DNA from: a virus | Strand: one strand, 5' to 3' | Length of the DNA: 20,313 nucleotides | Virus record (IMG/VR): IMGVR_UViG_3300046522_000430 | Coordinates: 1-20,313 of that record | Translations under genes and position numbers: made by a program | Notes under the pieces: generated by a model | Databases searched by the model: none | What the model was told of the DNA's origin: nothing | The model's input: only the letters and a program-made list of their open reading frames with translations | In this document: positions 1 to 6,965 of the stretch, one piece after another | Layout of the letters: every line of letters starts with the position of its first letter | Position numbering within the stretch: position 1 is the stretch's first letter

Positions 1-3
1 CCT

Positions 4-471
4 GTGTTGAATCGTAAAAAGTGGTTGTTGAAAGGTGCCGACCGGTTGTTGCCGTTGGTGCGTCGGGTGCCTTTTGCGGTGCAGCGCCTGGCGTTGCAGC
101 AGGCGCTCAATCGCTGCCTCGCCGGGCCGTTGCGGGATGGTGAGTTTGAGGTGTTGCGTGGGCGTTGGTTGTGCTTGCGGATTCCCGATCTGGGGTTGTC
201 GTGGTTCCTGACGTTGACGCGTGACGGGTTGCGAATTGCTGAACGCGCCACGGCAAATGTGACCATCAGCGGTAACTGGCGCGAGTTTTTGTTGTTGGCG
301 AGTCGTCAGGAAGATCCGGATACGTTGTTCTTTCGCCGGCGTTTGGTGATTGAGGGTGATACGGAGTTGGGGTTGGCGTTGAAGAACCTGATCGACAGTC
401 TTGATCCTGATGTGTTGCCTGTGTGGTTGTGGCGCAATCTGGAGCGGGCGGGGAAGGGGTTGGCGGCCTGA
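4..471 (+). CDS. ubiT: UbiT-like SCP2 domain protein, O2-independent ubiquinone biosynthesis accessory factor
   Basis: A 155-residue protein resembling the UbiT/YhbT family. In that family a small SCP2 lipid-carrier fold binds prenylated ubiquinone intermediates and works with UbiU and UbiV in oxygen-independent ubiquinone synthesis in the cytosol. The body has the expected pattern: a short basic N-terminus, a middle segment with RIPDLGLSWFLTLTRDGLR, an ANVTISG strand, and the C-terminal RRLVIEGDTELGLALKNLID stretch typical of the family. The GTG at 4 is the first start visible, but the window begins only 3 bases upstream, so the true start could lie further left. It is a host gene, the last one before the prophage. 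The assignment rests on recalled family pattern, not an alignment. Confidence 0.75.
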   Translation: MLNRKKWLLKGADRLLPLVRRVPFAVQRLALQQALNRCLAGPLRDGEFEVLRGRWLCLRIPDLGLSWFLTLTRDGLRIAERATANVTISGNWREFLLLASRQEDPDTLFFRRRLVIEGDTELGLALKNLIDSLDPDVLPVWLWRNLERAGKGLAA

Positions 472-518
472 TAGCCGACCTGTGTTTTTGGTCGGGGTAC
501 ATATCCGTTGTTGCGGTA

Positions 519-800
519 ACGGCGGCTTAGGGTTCCGCCCTTACGGCGGGTCACTTGGAAGAGCGCCAAGTAACCAAACGCTTTCGCCCCTGACGTACGG
601 TGCCTCGCTGTGGCTCGGCATGCCCTCGCTCCGGTCCTGCTCCGTGGGCCCGCCGCCATCGGCCATCCATGGCCGGGGGCGGCTACCGCGGCATCCTTGC
701 CGCGGTGCCCACTGCGCAGAACCTGCGCTCGGCCTTCCGACGGGGCAGATCAAGATCAAAAGCAAGATCAAAAGCCAAAGCGAGGCGGCCGACCGGCCGA
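519..800. repeat. Dispersed Pseudomonas intergenic repeat (non-coding)
   Basis: GC-rich stretch starting near TTACGGCGGGTCACTTGGAAGAGCGCCAAGTAACC and running through blocks such as GGGCCCGCCGCCATCGGCCA and ATCCATGGCCGGGGGCGGCT to CGACGGGGCAGATCAAGATC. I recognise it from memory as a sequence found many times between genes in P. fluorescens-group genomes, where it is often mis-annotated as small ORFs. It contains short palindromes (CTTGG..CCAAG near 555-572; CCGCGGCA..TGCCGCGG near 687-704) and ends in a 12-bp tandem duplication CAAGATCAAAAG at 751-762 and 763-774. Overlapping ORFs in several frames lack recognisable domains. No gene is supported between 472 and 1198. Confidence 0.6.
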
Positions 801-871
801 CCTATCCTTCTAGTCCGCTCCAGCAGATCATTGGCGGCGTACACCCAGCCCGCACCTGGCAAAAATCCAAA

Positions 872-948
872 TGTGGGAGCGGGCTTGCTCGCGAAGGCGT
901 CGTGTCAGTCGATATCAATGTGCCTGACCCACCGCTTTCGCGAGCAAG
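872..948. repeat. REP/REPIN palindrome, second arm truncated
   Basis: The first arm, TGTGGGAGCGGGCTTGCTCGCGAA (872-895), is the common fluorescens-group REP sequence. The inverted partner starts as TTCGCGAGCAAG at 937-948, a perfect complement of 884-895. It should continue CCCGCTCCCACA, but at 949 it changes to TGTGGGGAGG. The loss of symmetry at one exact base is what marks the prophage junction. Confidence 0.8.
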
Positions 949-951
949 TGT
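944..951. other. Predicted host/prophage junction (attL) inside the REP arm
   Basis: Host sequence matches the REP arm up to 948. The next bases are TGT, the usual terminal trinucleotide of Mu-type elements. Mu-family phages duplicate 5 bp on insertion, so GCAAG (944-948) would be the target copy on this side. The repressor stop lies about 250 bp inside this point, a normal distance for a Mu-like left end. The right-end junction is not in the window, so this remains a prediction. Confidence 0.6.
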
Positions 952-967
952 GGGGAGGTTCTAGATA

Positions 968-1156
968 TGGCACCGGCAGAGAGTCAGTGGGATGAGGCGG
1001 GATAAAGCGGGAGATAGTGCGACAGGCCAAGCCGGGTAAGGGTTTCAGAAAAAGCTCAATTGCCGAACCAGTGCCAAAGCATCGCCAAAGAGTAAACAGA
1101 TCTAAATGAGCGCAGAAGTTGAGTCCGGGCCAATTTAGCGAAACCTTTGGCACCGG
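968..1156. repeat. Three copies of TGGCACYGG near the left end: candidate transposase binding sites
   Basis: TGGCACCGG occurs at 968-976 and 1148-1156, and CCAGTGCCA, the complement of TGGCACTGG, at 1068-1076. The last two share a longer 12-base form CTTTGGCACYGG (1145-1156 and the complement of 1068-1079). Mu-type left ends carry several spaced transposase sites of mixed orientation, so position and arrangement fit. The specificity of this transposase is unknown, so the assignment is inference. Confidence 0.45.
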
Positions 1157-1198
1157 ACGTCAAGACAATCTCGGTAGAGTGATATTACACCTTGCCTG

Positions 1199-1855
1199 TC
1201 AAATCCAGCCGCCCGCCCAGACAACGCGGCCGATTATCTCCAGGTCGTTCAACTGTTCTTTAGGCACGACCATATCCCGGTAAGCTTTGTTCTCACTGAT
1301 TATCTGTATCGACCCGTCGAACTGGCGCTGTAGGCGTTTAGCGTAGAGATGGTCATCCAGTCGGATTACATAGATAGCCTCGCCCTCAAGCACGTTGCGG
1401 GCATGGTCGATCATGACCGTGTCACCATCGCTCAGTAGCCCTTCCATTGAATCCCCGTCTACACGGATAGCTGAAAGCTTCGCGGGATCCAGGCCCTGCT
1501 TGCGCAGCGAATACGCGGTGAAAGCAAGCATCGTCAATACCTTCGCTCCGTCGCTCCAGGAGCCATGCCCAGCGCTACAGCGGGCGTCGTACAGGGGGAC
1601 ATAAGCATATTTGTCGTCGGCGGGGGCCTGAGCTGCTAAGCCTTTGAGTCGGTCGCCTTCTCCAGTTGCCAGCCAGCCCACATCGACACCTACGGCCTTC
1701 GCAATCTCTACACAGCGCGCCACCTTCAGTTCGCGCTGCCCTGTCAGGTAGTACTCCAAAGTCCTCCGTGGAATAGACGTCAGGCGTGACAGTTCATCGC
1801 CGCTTCCGGCTATTTCCGCGCAAAGCCTGATGCGTGCCGCCAACTCTTCATTCAT
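1199..1855 (-). CDS. LexA/CI-like phage repressor with S24 autocleavage domain
   Basis: 218 residues encoded leftward. The N-terminus (about 15-60) is a helix-turn-helix of the XRE/CI kind (LSRLTSIPRRTLEYYLTGQ). The C-terminus (about 85-218) is an S24 peptidase: cleavage pair Ala95-Gly96 in RCSAGHGS, nucleophile Ser136 in GDSMEG, and general base Lys173 in YAKRL. In this family RecA filament triggers self-cleavage and so prophage induction, which is inferred here from the intact catalytic dyad. It is the lysogeny switch, divergent from the early operon, and its ATG lies directly against an operator-like TTTCGCTTTACC, suggesting autoregulation. Coliphage Mu's c repressor lacks this peptidase domain, so this is a lambda/LexA-style switch on a Mu-type phage. 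Confidence 0.9.
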   Translation of the reverse strand: MNEELAARIRLCAEIAGSGDELSRLTSIPRRTLEYYLTGQRELKVARCVEIAKAVGVDVGWLATGEGDRLKGLAAQAPADDKYAYVPLYDARCSAGHGSWSDGAKVLTMLAFTAYSLRKQGLDPAKLSAIRVDGDSMEGLLSDGDTVMIDHARNVLEGEAIYVIRLDDHLYAKRLQRQFDGSIQIISENKAYRDMVVPKEQLNDLEIIGRVVWAGGWI

Positions 1856-2005
1856 TTCGCTTTACCCAAAGTAGAAAACGAAACGCTGGCCGCATCGAAA
1901 GCGAAATTTCGTTTATCGATAAAACCCTTTAAAAACATATACATAGACGCACCGCACGAAAAAATGCCACTTCCGGCAAAGCGAAACGCCGCTTTTCGCT
2001 TTACC
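1855..2005. promoter_or_regulatory. Operator cluster between repressor and early operon
   Basis: The 12-mer TTTCGCTTTACC occurs twice, at 1855-1866 and 1994-2005. The second copy forms a perfect inverted repeat with AAAGCGAAA at 1978-1986 (7-base spacer). A third dyad CGAAATTTCG is at 1902-1911, embedded in AAGCGAAATTTCGTTT. A further half site AAAACGAAACGC is at 1876-1887. The shared GCGAAA half site and the placement between divergent repressor and Ner genes are what a repressor/Ner control region should look like. Which protein binds which site cannot be told from sequence. Confidence 0.7.
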
Positions 2006-2028
2006 ACCAGGTCTAAAGCGGCTATGTT
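2000..2028 (+). promoter_or_regulatory. Putative early promoter (-35 TTTACC, 17 bp, -10 TATGTT)
   Basis: TTTACC (2000-2005) and TATGTT (2023-2028) are separated by 17 bp. Each box matches the sigma70 consensus at 4 of 6 positions. The -35 box is the end of the TTTCGCTTTACC operator, so a bound repressor would block polymerase. Transcription would begin near 2035, about 60 bases ahead of the Ner-like start codon. Confidence 0.5.
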
Positions 2029-2055
2029 TATGCCGTAAGTGACGTTAGACACCCC

Positions 2056-2080
2056 AAAAAAACCACCCTCAACGGTGGTT
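2056..2080 (-). terminator. Leftward Rho-independent terminator upstream of the repressor
   Basis: AACCACC (2061-2067) and GGTGGTT (2074-2080) form a perfect 7-bp stem with a 6-base loop. On the minus strand the hairpin is followed by seven T residues (complement of 2056-2062). On the plus strand no T tract follows. It would stop transcription entering the repressor region from the right, and it also places a hairpin in the early mRNA leader. Confidence 0.55.
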
Positions 2081-2097
2081 ATGAATGGACGCCAGGC

Positions 2098-2436
2098 ATG
2101 AACACAACCGAAATCCCCCTCGACCCAACCCAGAGATGGGAATGGATCAAGTACCAGCTACGTACCCGAGGCACCTCGCTGGCCATGCTGGCGCGTGCGC
2201 TTAACGTTTCCGACACTGCCGTCAAAAACGCTAAACGTACTGCCTATCCCCGTATGGAAAGGGCTATTGCCAACGCACTGGGCCTAAAGCCTATCGACTT
2301 GTGGCCCGAACGCTGGAATGCAAACGGCACTCCGCATCGTATCCGGGTGCAGCGTGCAGAACACAACGCAACTTCTAGCCAAGAGCATAACCCAGCTTAT
2401 GCCCTTAGACATCGTAAAACCGGCACGGAGGCTTAA
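2098..2436 (+). CDS. Ner-like winged/HTH DNA-binding regulator
   Basis: 112 residues. The first 75 match the Ner/Nlp family: WEWIKYQLRTRGTSLAMLAR, then NVSDTAVKNAKRTAYPRMER, then IANALGLKPIDLWPERW. In Mu, Ner is the first early protein, binds the intergenic control region and turns down both repressor and early transcription. First position after the divergent operators supports the same role here. The extra ~35-residue tail (TPHRIRVQRAEHNATSS...) is basic and polar with no recognisable domain. The shine-dalgarno is weak (CCAGG just upstream of the ATG). Confidence 0.85.
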   Translation: MNTTEIPLDPTQRWEWIKYQLRTRGTSLAMLARALNVSDTAVKNAKRTAYPRMERAIANALGLKPIDLWPERWNANGTPHRIRVQRAEHNATSSQEHNPAYALRHRKTGTEA

Positions 2437-2438
2437 AC

Positions 2439-2885
2439 ATGCGCCAGGTAAAAGACGACCGGACATTAGACATCTTCTCCGTGCCACAGCCGGTTCTGGC
2501 TATCCCTGGTAACGGCAACAATGCCGCCCAAGTCAGTGAACTGATCAGTGAGATTCTGAAAGGTTCCGATCTGGACCGTTACGAAATCGGCGCGCGCATG
2601 TCTCGTCTGTCTGGTGACGACGTCAGCAAGCACATGCTCGACGCTTGGTCGAGCCCTGCCCGAACTGACCACAACCTTCCGTTCTACCGGGCGGCATTGC
2701 TGGAAGAAGTTTGCAGCAGTCACGTACTCACCAACTGGTTGGTCGAGCAACGTGGCGGGCGCGTGGCTTATGGACGCGATGCCCTCAATGCCGAACTCGG
2801 TCGACTTGAGCGGTTGCGTGATGACGCAGGACGCAAGGCTCGTGAACTGAAAAAGGTGCTTGGCGTTGGTGACAACCATGCATAA
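2439..2885 (+). CDS. Conserved early phage protein, function unknown
   Basis: 148 residues, preceded by a good GGAGG at 2427-2431 and beginning 2 bases after the Ner-like stop. Visible pieces: an N-terminal region with NNAAQVSELISEILKGSDLDRYEIGARMSRLSG, a mixed middle, and a charged helical C-terminus (NAELGRLERLRDDAGRKARELKKVL) likely to form a coiled coil. I do not recognise a named family. Its last 8 bases overlap the transposase start, so the two are probably translationally coupled. Mu-like phages of Pseudomonas commonly have an unknown gene between ner and the transposase. Confidence 0.7.
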   Translation: MRQVKDDRTLDIFSVPQPVLAIPGNGNNAAQVSELISEILKGSDLDRYEIGARMSRLSGDDVSKHMLDAWSSPARTDHNLPFYRAALLEEVCSSHVLTNWLVEQRGGRVAYGRDALNAELGRLERLRDDAGRKARELKKVLGVGDNHA

Positions 2886-4911
2886 CTGGTACTCCGCCCG
2901 TGAGTTGGCTGGCCTTCCTGGCATGCCAGGTACAGAGCGAGCAATCCAACTGCGCGCCAAACGCGAACAATGGGAAGGCCAAGGCCGACTTGGCAGCAAG
3001 GCGGTTGAGTACCGATTCGCCGCGCTTCCTCCAGAAACCCAAGCCGCGTTGATCGCCGCATCTGTCGCCCACGCCTCGCCAGAACTTTCGTCTGTCATGG
3101 AGCGGATACCTACTCAGCGTGACTCTATTTCAGCGTCACGCTTGAACGAGGATCAACGTTCGGTGATGACCGCTCGCCTGGCATTCGTGCGCGAAATTGA
3201 GCGCATGAGCCAGACGATCAGCCAGCAACGAGCCATCGACACCCTGGTGTCTCTGGCAAAAGCTGAACAGCTCACCGCGTATCTGACGGGGCTTGTTCTG
3301 CGCGCCAACGACCGCTCTACCGGCGACCGCTCTCTGAGCGAGCGCACACTCAAACGCTGGCTTGCCGACTACCGCAAAGAGGGGGAAACCGGCCTGGCTC
3401 CAGCCCGTCGTCAAAAAGACTTGAGCCTGCCTGAATGGTCGGCCGCGTTCCTTACCTGCTACCAGCGCCCGACCAAGCCTAGCGTCGAAGCGGCCTACGC
3501 CGAGTTCGCCCACAAGCATCCGGCAGAGCGACCGAGCATTCATGTTGTTCGCCGCTTCCTTAATAAGCTGAGCGCCGAAGCCCGCGAGCGTGGCCGCCGC
3601 ACTCCGCAGGAACTCAAAGCCCTGCAACCGTTCAAGCGCCGGACCACCAAGAACATGTATCCCTGCGACGTGTTCACCGCCGACGGCCACAAGTTCGACG
3701 CCGAGGTGTTGAACCCACGCACCGGCAAACCCTACCGGCCAGAAGCTACTACCGTCCTCGATGTCGCCACCCGCAAGGCGTTGGGTATCTCCATCGGCGA
3801 AGCCGAGTCGACCATCGGCGTCATGGATGCTCTGCGCGATGCAATGCAGCACGGCATGTTCGCCATGTTCTACGTCGACAACGGTTCTGGATTCGCCAAC
3901 GACACCGTCCGCGAAGTGGTCGACCGCCTGGGCGGCACCATGACCCACGCCTTGCCTTACAACAGTCAGGCTCGGGGTTTGATTGAACGCTCCCACCAGA
4001 CGATTTGGGTCAACGCAGCCAAGAAGCTGACCAGTTACATCGGCGCCGACATGGACAAGCATGCGGGCACCAAAGTGCATCGGATCGGCCGCAAAGAACT
4101 ACGCGAAACCGGGCGTACCCGTTTGATTCCGACCTTCGCCGAGTTCATGGCGGGAGTCGAATACGAGATTGAAACCTACAACAACAGCCCGCACCGGGGG
4201 CTCGCCAAGTTCCGCGACCCACTCACTGGCAAGCTTCGTCACATGAGCCCCAATGAAGCCTGGGACGCTGCCCGTGCCGAAGGCTGGGAGCCGATAGTAG
4301 CTCCAGCCGAACTGCTGAATGACCTGTCACGGCCGCAAGTCATTCGTCCAACGCGTCGCGGCGAAGTCACCTGGGCGGGCGAGACTTACTTCCTGGACGC
4401 CTTGCGCAACTTTCATGGCGATGAAATCCGCTTGGCTTACGACGTGCGTGATGCATCCCGTGTTTGGGTCCGTACGCTCGATGGCGACCTGATCGGCGAG
4501 GCCCTAGTGGACGGCAACGCCAGCGACTACATGCCGAAAGCCATGATTGAAAAGGCATACGACAAGCGCGAAAGCGGCCAGATGAAGCGCGCCATCGACA
4601 AGATCGAAACCCTCACTGGCAAGCGCGTCGAAATGATCGCCCCGACCACAGCGCCGTCAGCCCAGCTCAGCCTTGAGCAAATGGCCGACGCCAGACGTTT
4701 CGCCGAGTTGGCGGCCCCGAAGGCCAAAACCTTCGACCTGCCAACTGACCCAACCGCCCGCTATCGCTTCTGGAATCAACTCGATGCCCGCCTCACCAGC
4801 GGCGAGACGCTGACGCCCGAAGAAACGCAATGGCATTCCCGTTACCCGCACCACCCGGATTTCACATCGATTCAGCAGATGTTCGCGTTCGCCGACCAAG
4901 CCCGCGCTTAA
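2878..4911 (+). CDS. Mu-like DDE transposase (MuA role)
   Basis: 677 residues from the ATG at 2878. The segment WYSARELAGLPGMPGTERAI near the N-terminus matches the Mu-type DNA-binding domain, which supports this start over the in-frame TTG at 2860. The integrase core (rve) follows with catalytic residues Asp269 (TADGHK), Asp334 (FYVDNGSG) and Glu370 (ARGLIERSH). The segment after residue 390 resembles the Mu transposase C-terminal beta-barrel (RRGEVTWAGETYFL). It cuts phage ends and joins them to target DNA for integration and replicative transposition. The spacing between second Asp and Glu is 35 residues, the classic DD35E, whereas MuA has a much longer gap; this suggests the B3/Tn552-like branch. 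Confidence 0.93.
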   Translation: MHNWYSARELAGLPGMPGTERAIQLRAKREQWEGQGRLGSKAVEYRFAALPPETQAALIAASVAHASPELSSVMERIPTQRDSISASRLNEDQRSVMTARLAFVREIERMSQTISQQRAIDTLVSLAKAEQLTAYLTGLVLRANDRSTGDRSLSERTLKRWLADYRKEGETGLAPARRQKDLSLPEWSAAFLTCYQRPTKPSVEAAYAEFAHKHPAERPSIHVVRRFLNKLSAEARERGRRTPQELKALQPFKRRTTKNMYPCDVFTADGHKFDAEVLNPRTGKPYRPEATTVLDVATRKALGISIGEAESTIGVMDALRDAMQHGMFAMFYVDNGSGFANDTVREVVDRLGGTMTHALPYNSQARGLIERSHQTIWVNAAKKLTSYIGADMDKHAGTKVHRIGRKELRETGRTRLIPTFAEFMAGVEYEIETYNNSPHRGLAKFRDPLTGKLRHMSPNEAWDAARAEGWEPIVAPAELLNDLSRPQVIRPTRRGEVTWAGETYFLDALRNFHGDEIRLAYDVRDASRVWVRTLDGDLIGEALVDGNASDYMPKAMIEKAYDKRESGQMKRAIDKIETLTGKRVEMIAPTTAPSAQLSLEQMADARRFAELAAPKAKTFDLPTDPTARYRFWNQLDARLTSGETLTPEETQWHSRYPHHPDFTSIQQMFAFADQARA

Positions 4912-4935
4912 ACCAAGACCTTTAGGAGTCGAATT

Positions 4936-5655
4936 ATGAGTATTAGCAAGATTGTTCCCCTGACCAATGTTGGTCTCTTGTCCGCAGCCATTGCACGGAC
5001 GCACAACCGCCCAGCTGGGCTGCCTGGTCTGGTGGTGATGTATGGCGCAAGTGGGCTAGGCAAAAGCGTTGGCGCTGCCTTCGCCGCCAACCAGCATCGC
5101 GCTTACTACGTCGAGTGCCGCGATACCTGGAGCAAGAAAGCTTTCCTGCACGCAATTTTGCGCGAGATGAGTATCCAGCCCGCCCCGACGTTGTCGGTCA
5201 TGGTTGACCAGATCGCCGAACAGTTGTCCCGCAGCGGCCGCCCGTTGCTGATCGACGACGTCCAATACCTGCTGGAAAAGGCCGTCGCCAACGTGCTGAC
5301 GGACATCTACAACGCCAGCGAAGGCACCATCGTCCTGATCGGTGAAGAGCGGGTGCCGGGCAGCCTTGCCAAGCTGGAGCGTTTGCATAACCGCGTATTG
5401 GAGTGGGTGCCCGCGCAACGCGCCACCCTCGACGATCTGCGCGCCCTGGCCGAAGCCAGCTACCCAAAACTGCACTTTGCCGATGATCTGTTGGATGACC
5501 TGCGCAAAAAGGTCAACGGCTGCCTGCGCCGCGTTGCCGTCAACCTCTACAAGGTATACAGCGAAGCCCAAGCCCGCTGCATTGACCGCATCGACCTTGC
5601 TGGCTGGGGCTCGGATGGCTGGTTTACCGGCGAAGCGCCGTCGCGGAGGGCTTGA
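4936..5655 (+). CDS. MuB-like AAA+ ATPase, target DNA activator
   Basis: 239 residues with a clear AGGAG at 4923-4927. Walker A is GASGLGKS (residues 37-44), Walker B is PLLIDDV (103-109, acidic pair Asp107-Asp108), and a sensor-like TIVLIGE sits at 131-137. The C-terminal ~60 residues resemble the helical MuB tail (LRRVAVNLYKVYSEAQ). In Mu, MuB polymerises on DNA with ATP, selects target DNA and activates MuA. Compared with MuB (about 312 residues) the N-terminal helix-turn-helix domain is missing, as in B3-type TnpB proteins. The position immediately after the transposase supports the role. Confidence 0.9.
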   Translation: MSISKIVPLTNVGLLSAAIARTHNRPAGLPGLVVMYGASGLGKSVGAAFAANQHRAYYVECRDTWSKKAFLHAILREMSIQPAPTLSVMVDQIAEQLSRSGRPLLIDDVQYLLEKAVANVLTDIYNASEGTIVLIGEERVPGSLAKLERLHNRVLEWVPAQRATLDDLRALAEASYPKLHFADDLLDDLRKKVNGCLRRVAVNLYKVYSEAQARCIDRIDLAGWGSDGWFTGEAPSRRA

Positions 5656-5658
5656 GGG

Positions 5659-6270
5659 ATGCCTAGAGTGAGAGCCGATCTAGTAATGGTAGGTGGCAAG
5701 TCCCCACGCCAACACATTTGGGAAGCCATCCGCGCTGTAAACGCCAGCCCCAAAGAGCTGACGACTTACGCGGTTGCACGTAAATCTCAGCAAGACGATC
5801 AAGCCGTGCGTGCCTATTTCCGAGATATGGAAAAAGCGGGCATTGTCAGCAAGGTACGCAACGTCGGTCGCCTTGATGCCGAATGGACCTTGCTGAAAGA
5901 CGAAGGTGTTGAAGCCCCCAGCATCACCCGAAGCGGCAAGGTTTCTAAATATGCAGGCGGGGCCGAGAACGTATGGCGGGCGTTGCGCATCCTCGGCGAG
6001 TTCAGCGCCGCCGAGGCCGCCGCTGCTGCAAGCGTCAACGGCGTGACGATCAGCGAATTCGGCGCGCAGGTGTATTTGTCGGGCCTGGCAAAGGCTGGCT
6101 ACCTGACACGCAGTGGCGGCACACCTGGTAAGAAAACCCGCTTCCGCTTGATCCCTTCACGGTACACCGGCCCCAAGCACCCGATTTATCAGCGCGACTT
6201 CGACCAAGTCTATGACCCGAACCTGGACCAAGTGGTCTGGCGCAAGGCTGATCAGGAGGTGGCCGAATGA
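5659..6270 (+). CDS. Conserved early phage protein with winged-helix-like segments
   Basis: 203 residues, ATG 3 bases after the MuB-like stop with GAGGG just upstream. Two halves each look like a winged helix: about 18-75 (IWEAIRAVNASPKELTTYAVARKSQ... VRAYFRDMEKAGIVSKV) and about 105-160 (VWRALRILGEFSAAEAAAAASVNGVTISEFGAQVYLSGLAKAGYL), the second followed by a basic wing-like GTPGKKTRFRL. This suggests DNA binding, possibly in regulation or replication, but I cannot name a family. It overlaps the next gene by an ATGA junction, so it is cotranslated. Confidence 0.7.
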   Translation: MPRVRADLVMVGGKSPRQHIWEAIRAVNASPKELTTYAVARKSQQDDQAVRAYFRDMEKAGIVSKVRNVGRLDAEWTLLKDEGVEAPSITRSGKVSKYAGGAENVWRALRILGEFSAAEAAAAASVNGVTISEFGAQVYLSGLAKAGYLTRSGGTPGKKTRFRLIPSRYTGPKHPIYQRDFDQVYDPNLDQVVWRKADQEVAE

Positions 6271-6647
6271 ACCAGGTCAACCTTGCTGCATGGGGCAATG
6301 ACGCGCCGTTGTTCGTGCGCCTGCTCGCTGCCGAAGTCGCAGCCACCAACAAGACCAAGGCCAGTCAGCGCATCGGAATGAGCCGCACAGCCGTCAGCCT
6401 GATCCTTTCCAACCGCTACGCGTCGCCCAGCACTGCCGGTGTCGAACGGCGGGTAATGGAAACCCTGGGGCGCATCGAGTGTGTCGCCCTGGCCGACGTG
6501 GTCACCACTGATCAGTGCCAAAGCTATCGCGAAAAACCGGCGCCGACCCACAACCCGCAAGCCATGCAGCACTGGCGCGCCTGTCAGCACTGCCCACTCA
6601 ACCCCGACTGCTGCAACCAGGAGAACGCTCATGCTCGCCTCCACTAG
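6267..6647 (+). CDS. Small HTH protein with C-terminal cysteine cluster
   Basis: 126 residues starting at an ATGA overlap. Residues about 18-75 form a helix-turn-helix (KTKASQRIGMSRTAVSLILS) of the XRE kind, with the NRY..P.AG..RRV pattern often seen in phage regulators. The C-terminus carries CQHCPLNPDCC, a cysteine set (C-x2-C-x5-C-C) that could hold zinc. It probably regulates phage or host promoters, but no target is visible. The coding end overlaps the next gene by 17 bases. Confidence 0.75.
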   Translation: MNQVNLAAWGNDAPLFVRLLAAEVAATNKTKASQRIGMSRTAVSLILSNRYASPSTAGVERRVMETLGRIECVALADVVTTDQCQSYREKPAPTHNPQAMQHWRACQHCPLNPDCCNQENAHARLH

Positions 6648-6954
6648 TAGTGCCCCGTTGAAAGTCCTGACTCCGACCCTGGCGGACCGCCTACGGGTGT
6701 TCAACGCCGCCGCCCGCAACTTGCAGGCAAACGGCATTCGCGTGCTGGGCTTTCACCCCTCTGATAACCGACTGGTGATCACGCCTGAAGCTGGCCAGCG
6801 CCTGATCAACCTTGGTCACACCGAGGGCTACAAGCGCCACGCCACAGCCGGTAGCACCCGTTTCAGCGTGCAGTTCCAGGGGGTGACCCTGGAATGGCGC
6901 GAACCCATCAGCGCCGCCCGTCCTGCCGACTGGTCTCGCCCAACTCTCCATTAA
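6631..6954 (+). CDS. Small early phage protein, function unknown
   Basis: 107 residues. I start it at the ATG at 6631 because AGGAG lies 7 bases upstream (6619-6623) and because upstream in-frame sequence is the coding region of the preceding gene. The middle (LADRLRVFNAAARNLQANGIRVLGF) is helical, followed by strands and a basic TEGYKRHATAGSTRFSVQFQGVTLEW. I do not recognise it. It sits in the early block between the HTH gene and DUF3164, a place for small poorly conserved genes in these phages. Confidence 0.7.
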   Translation: MLASTSSAPLKVLTPTLADRLRVFNAAARNLQANGIRVLGFHPSDNRLVITPEAGQRLINLGHTEGYKRHATAGSTRFSVQFQGVTLEWREPISAARPADWSRPTLH

Positions 6955-6965
6955 GGAACCCCGAA

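Noticed and set aside
306-995. Several overlapping small frames downstream of ubiT
   Set aside because: They fall in a dispersed Pseudomonas repeat and REP sequence, in multiple frames and strands, with arginine/proline-rich low-complexity products.
1852-2052. 66-codon leftward frame upstream of the repressor
   Set aside because: It covers the operator region; its apparent coding content is the repeated GCGAAA operator sequence and it has no SD.
3136-4080. Long minus-strand open frame (314 codons) opposite the transposase
   Set aside because: It is antisense to the catalytic core of a clear DDE transposase in high-GC DNA, has no SD or recognised domain, and its composition mirrors the coding strand.
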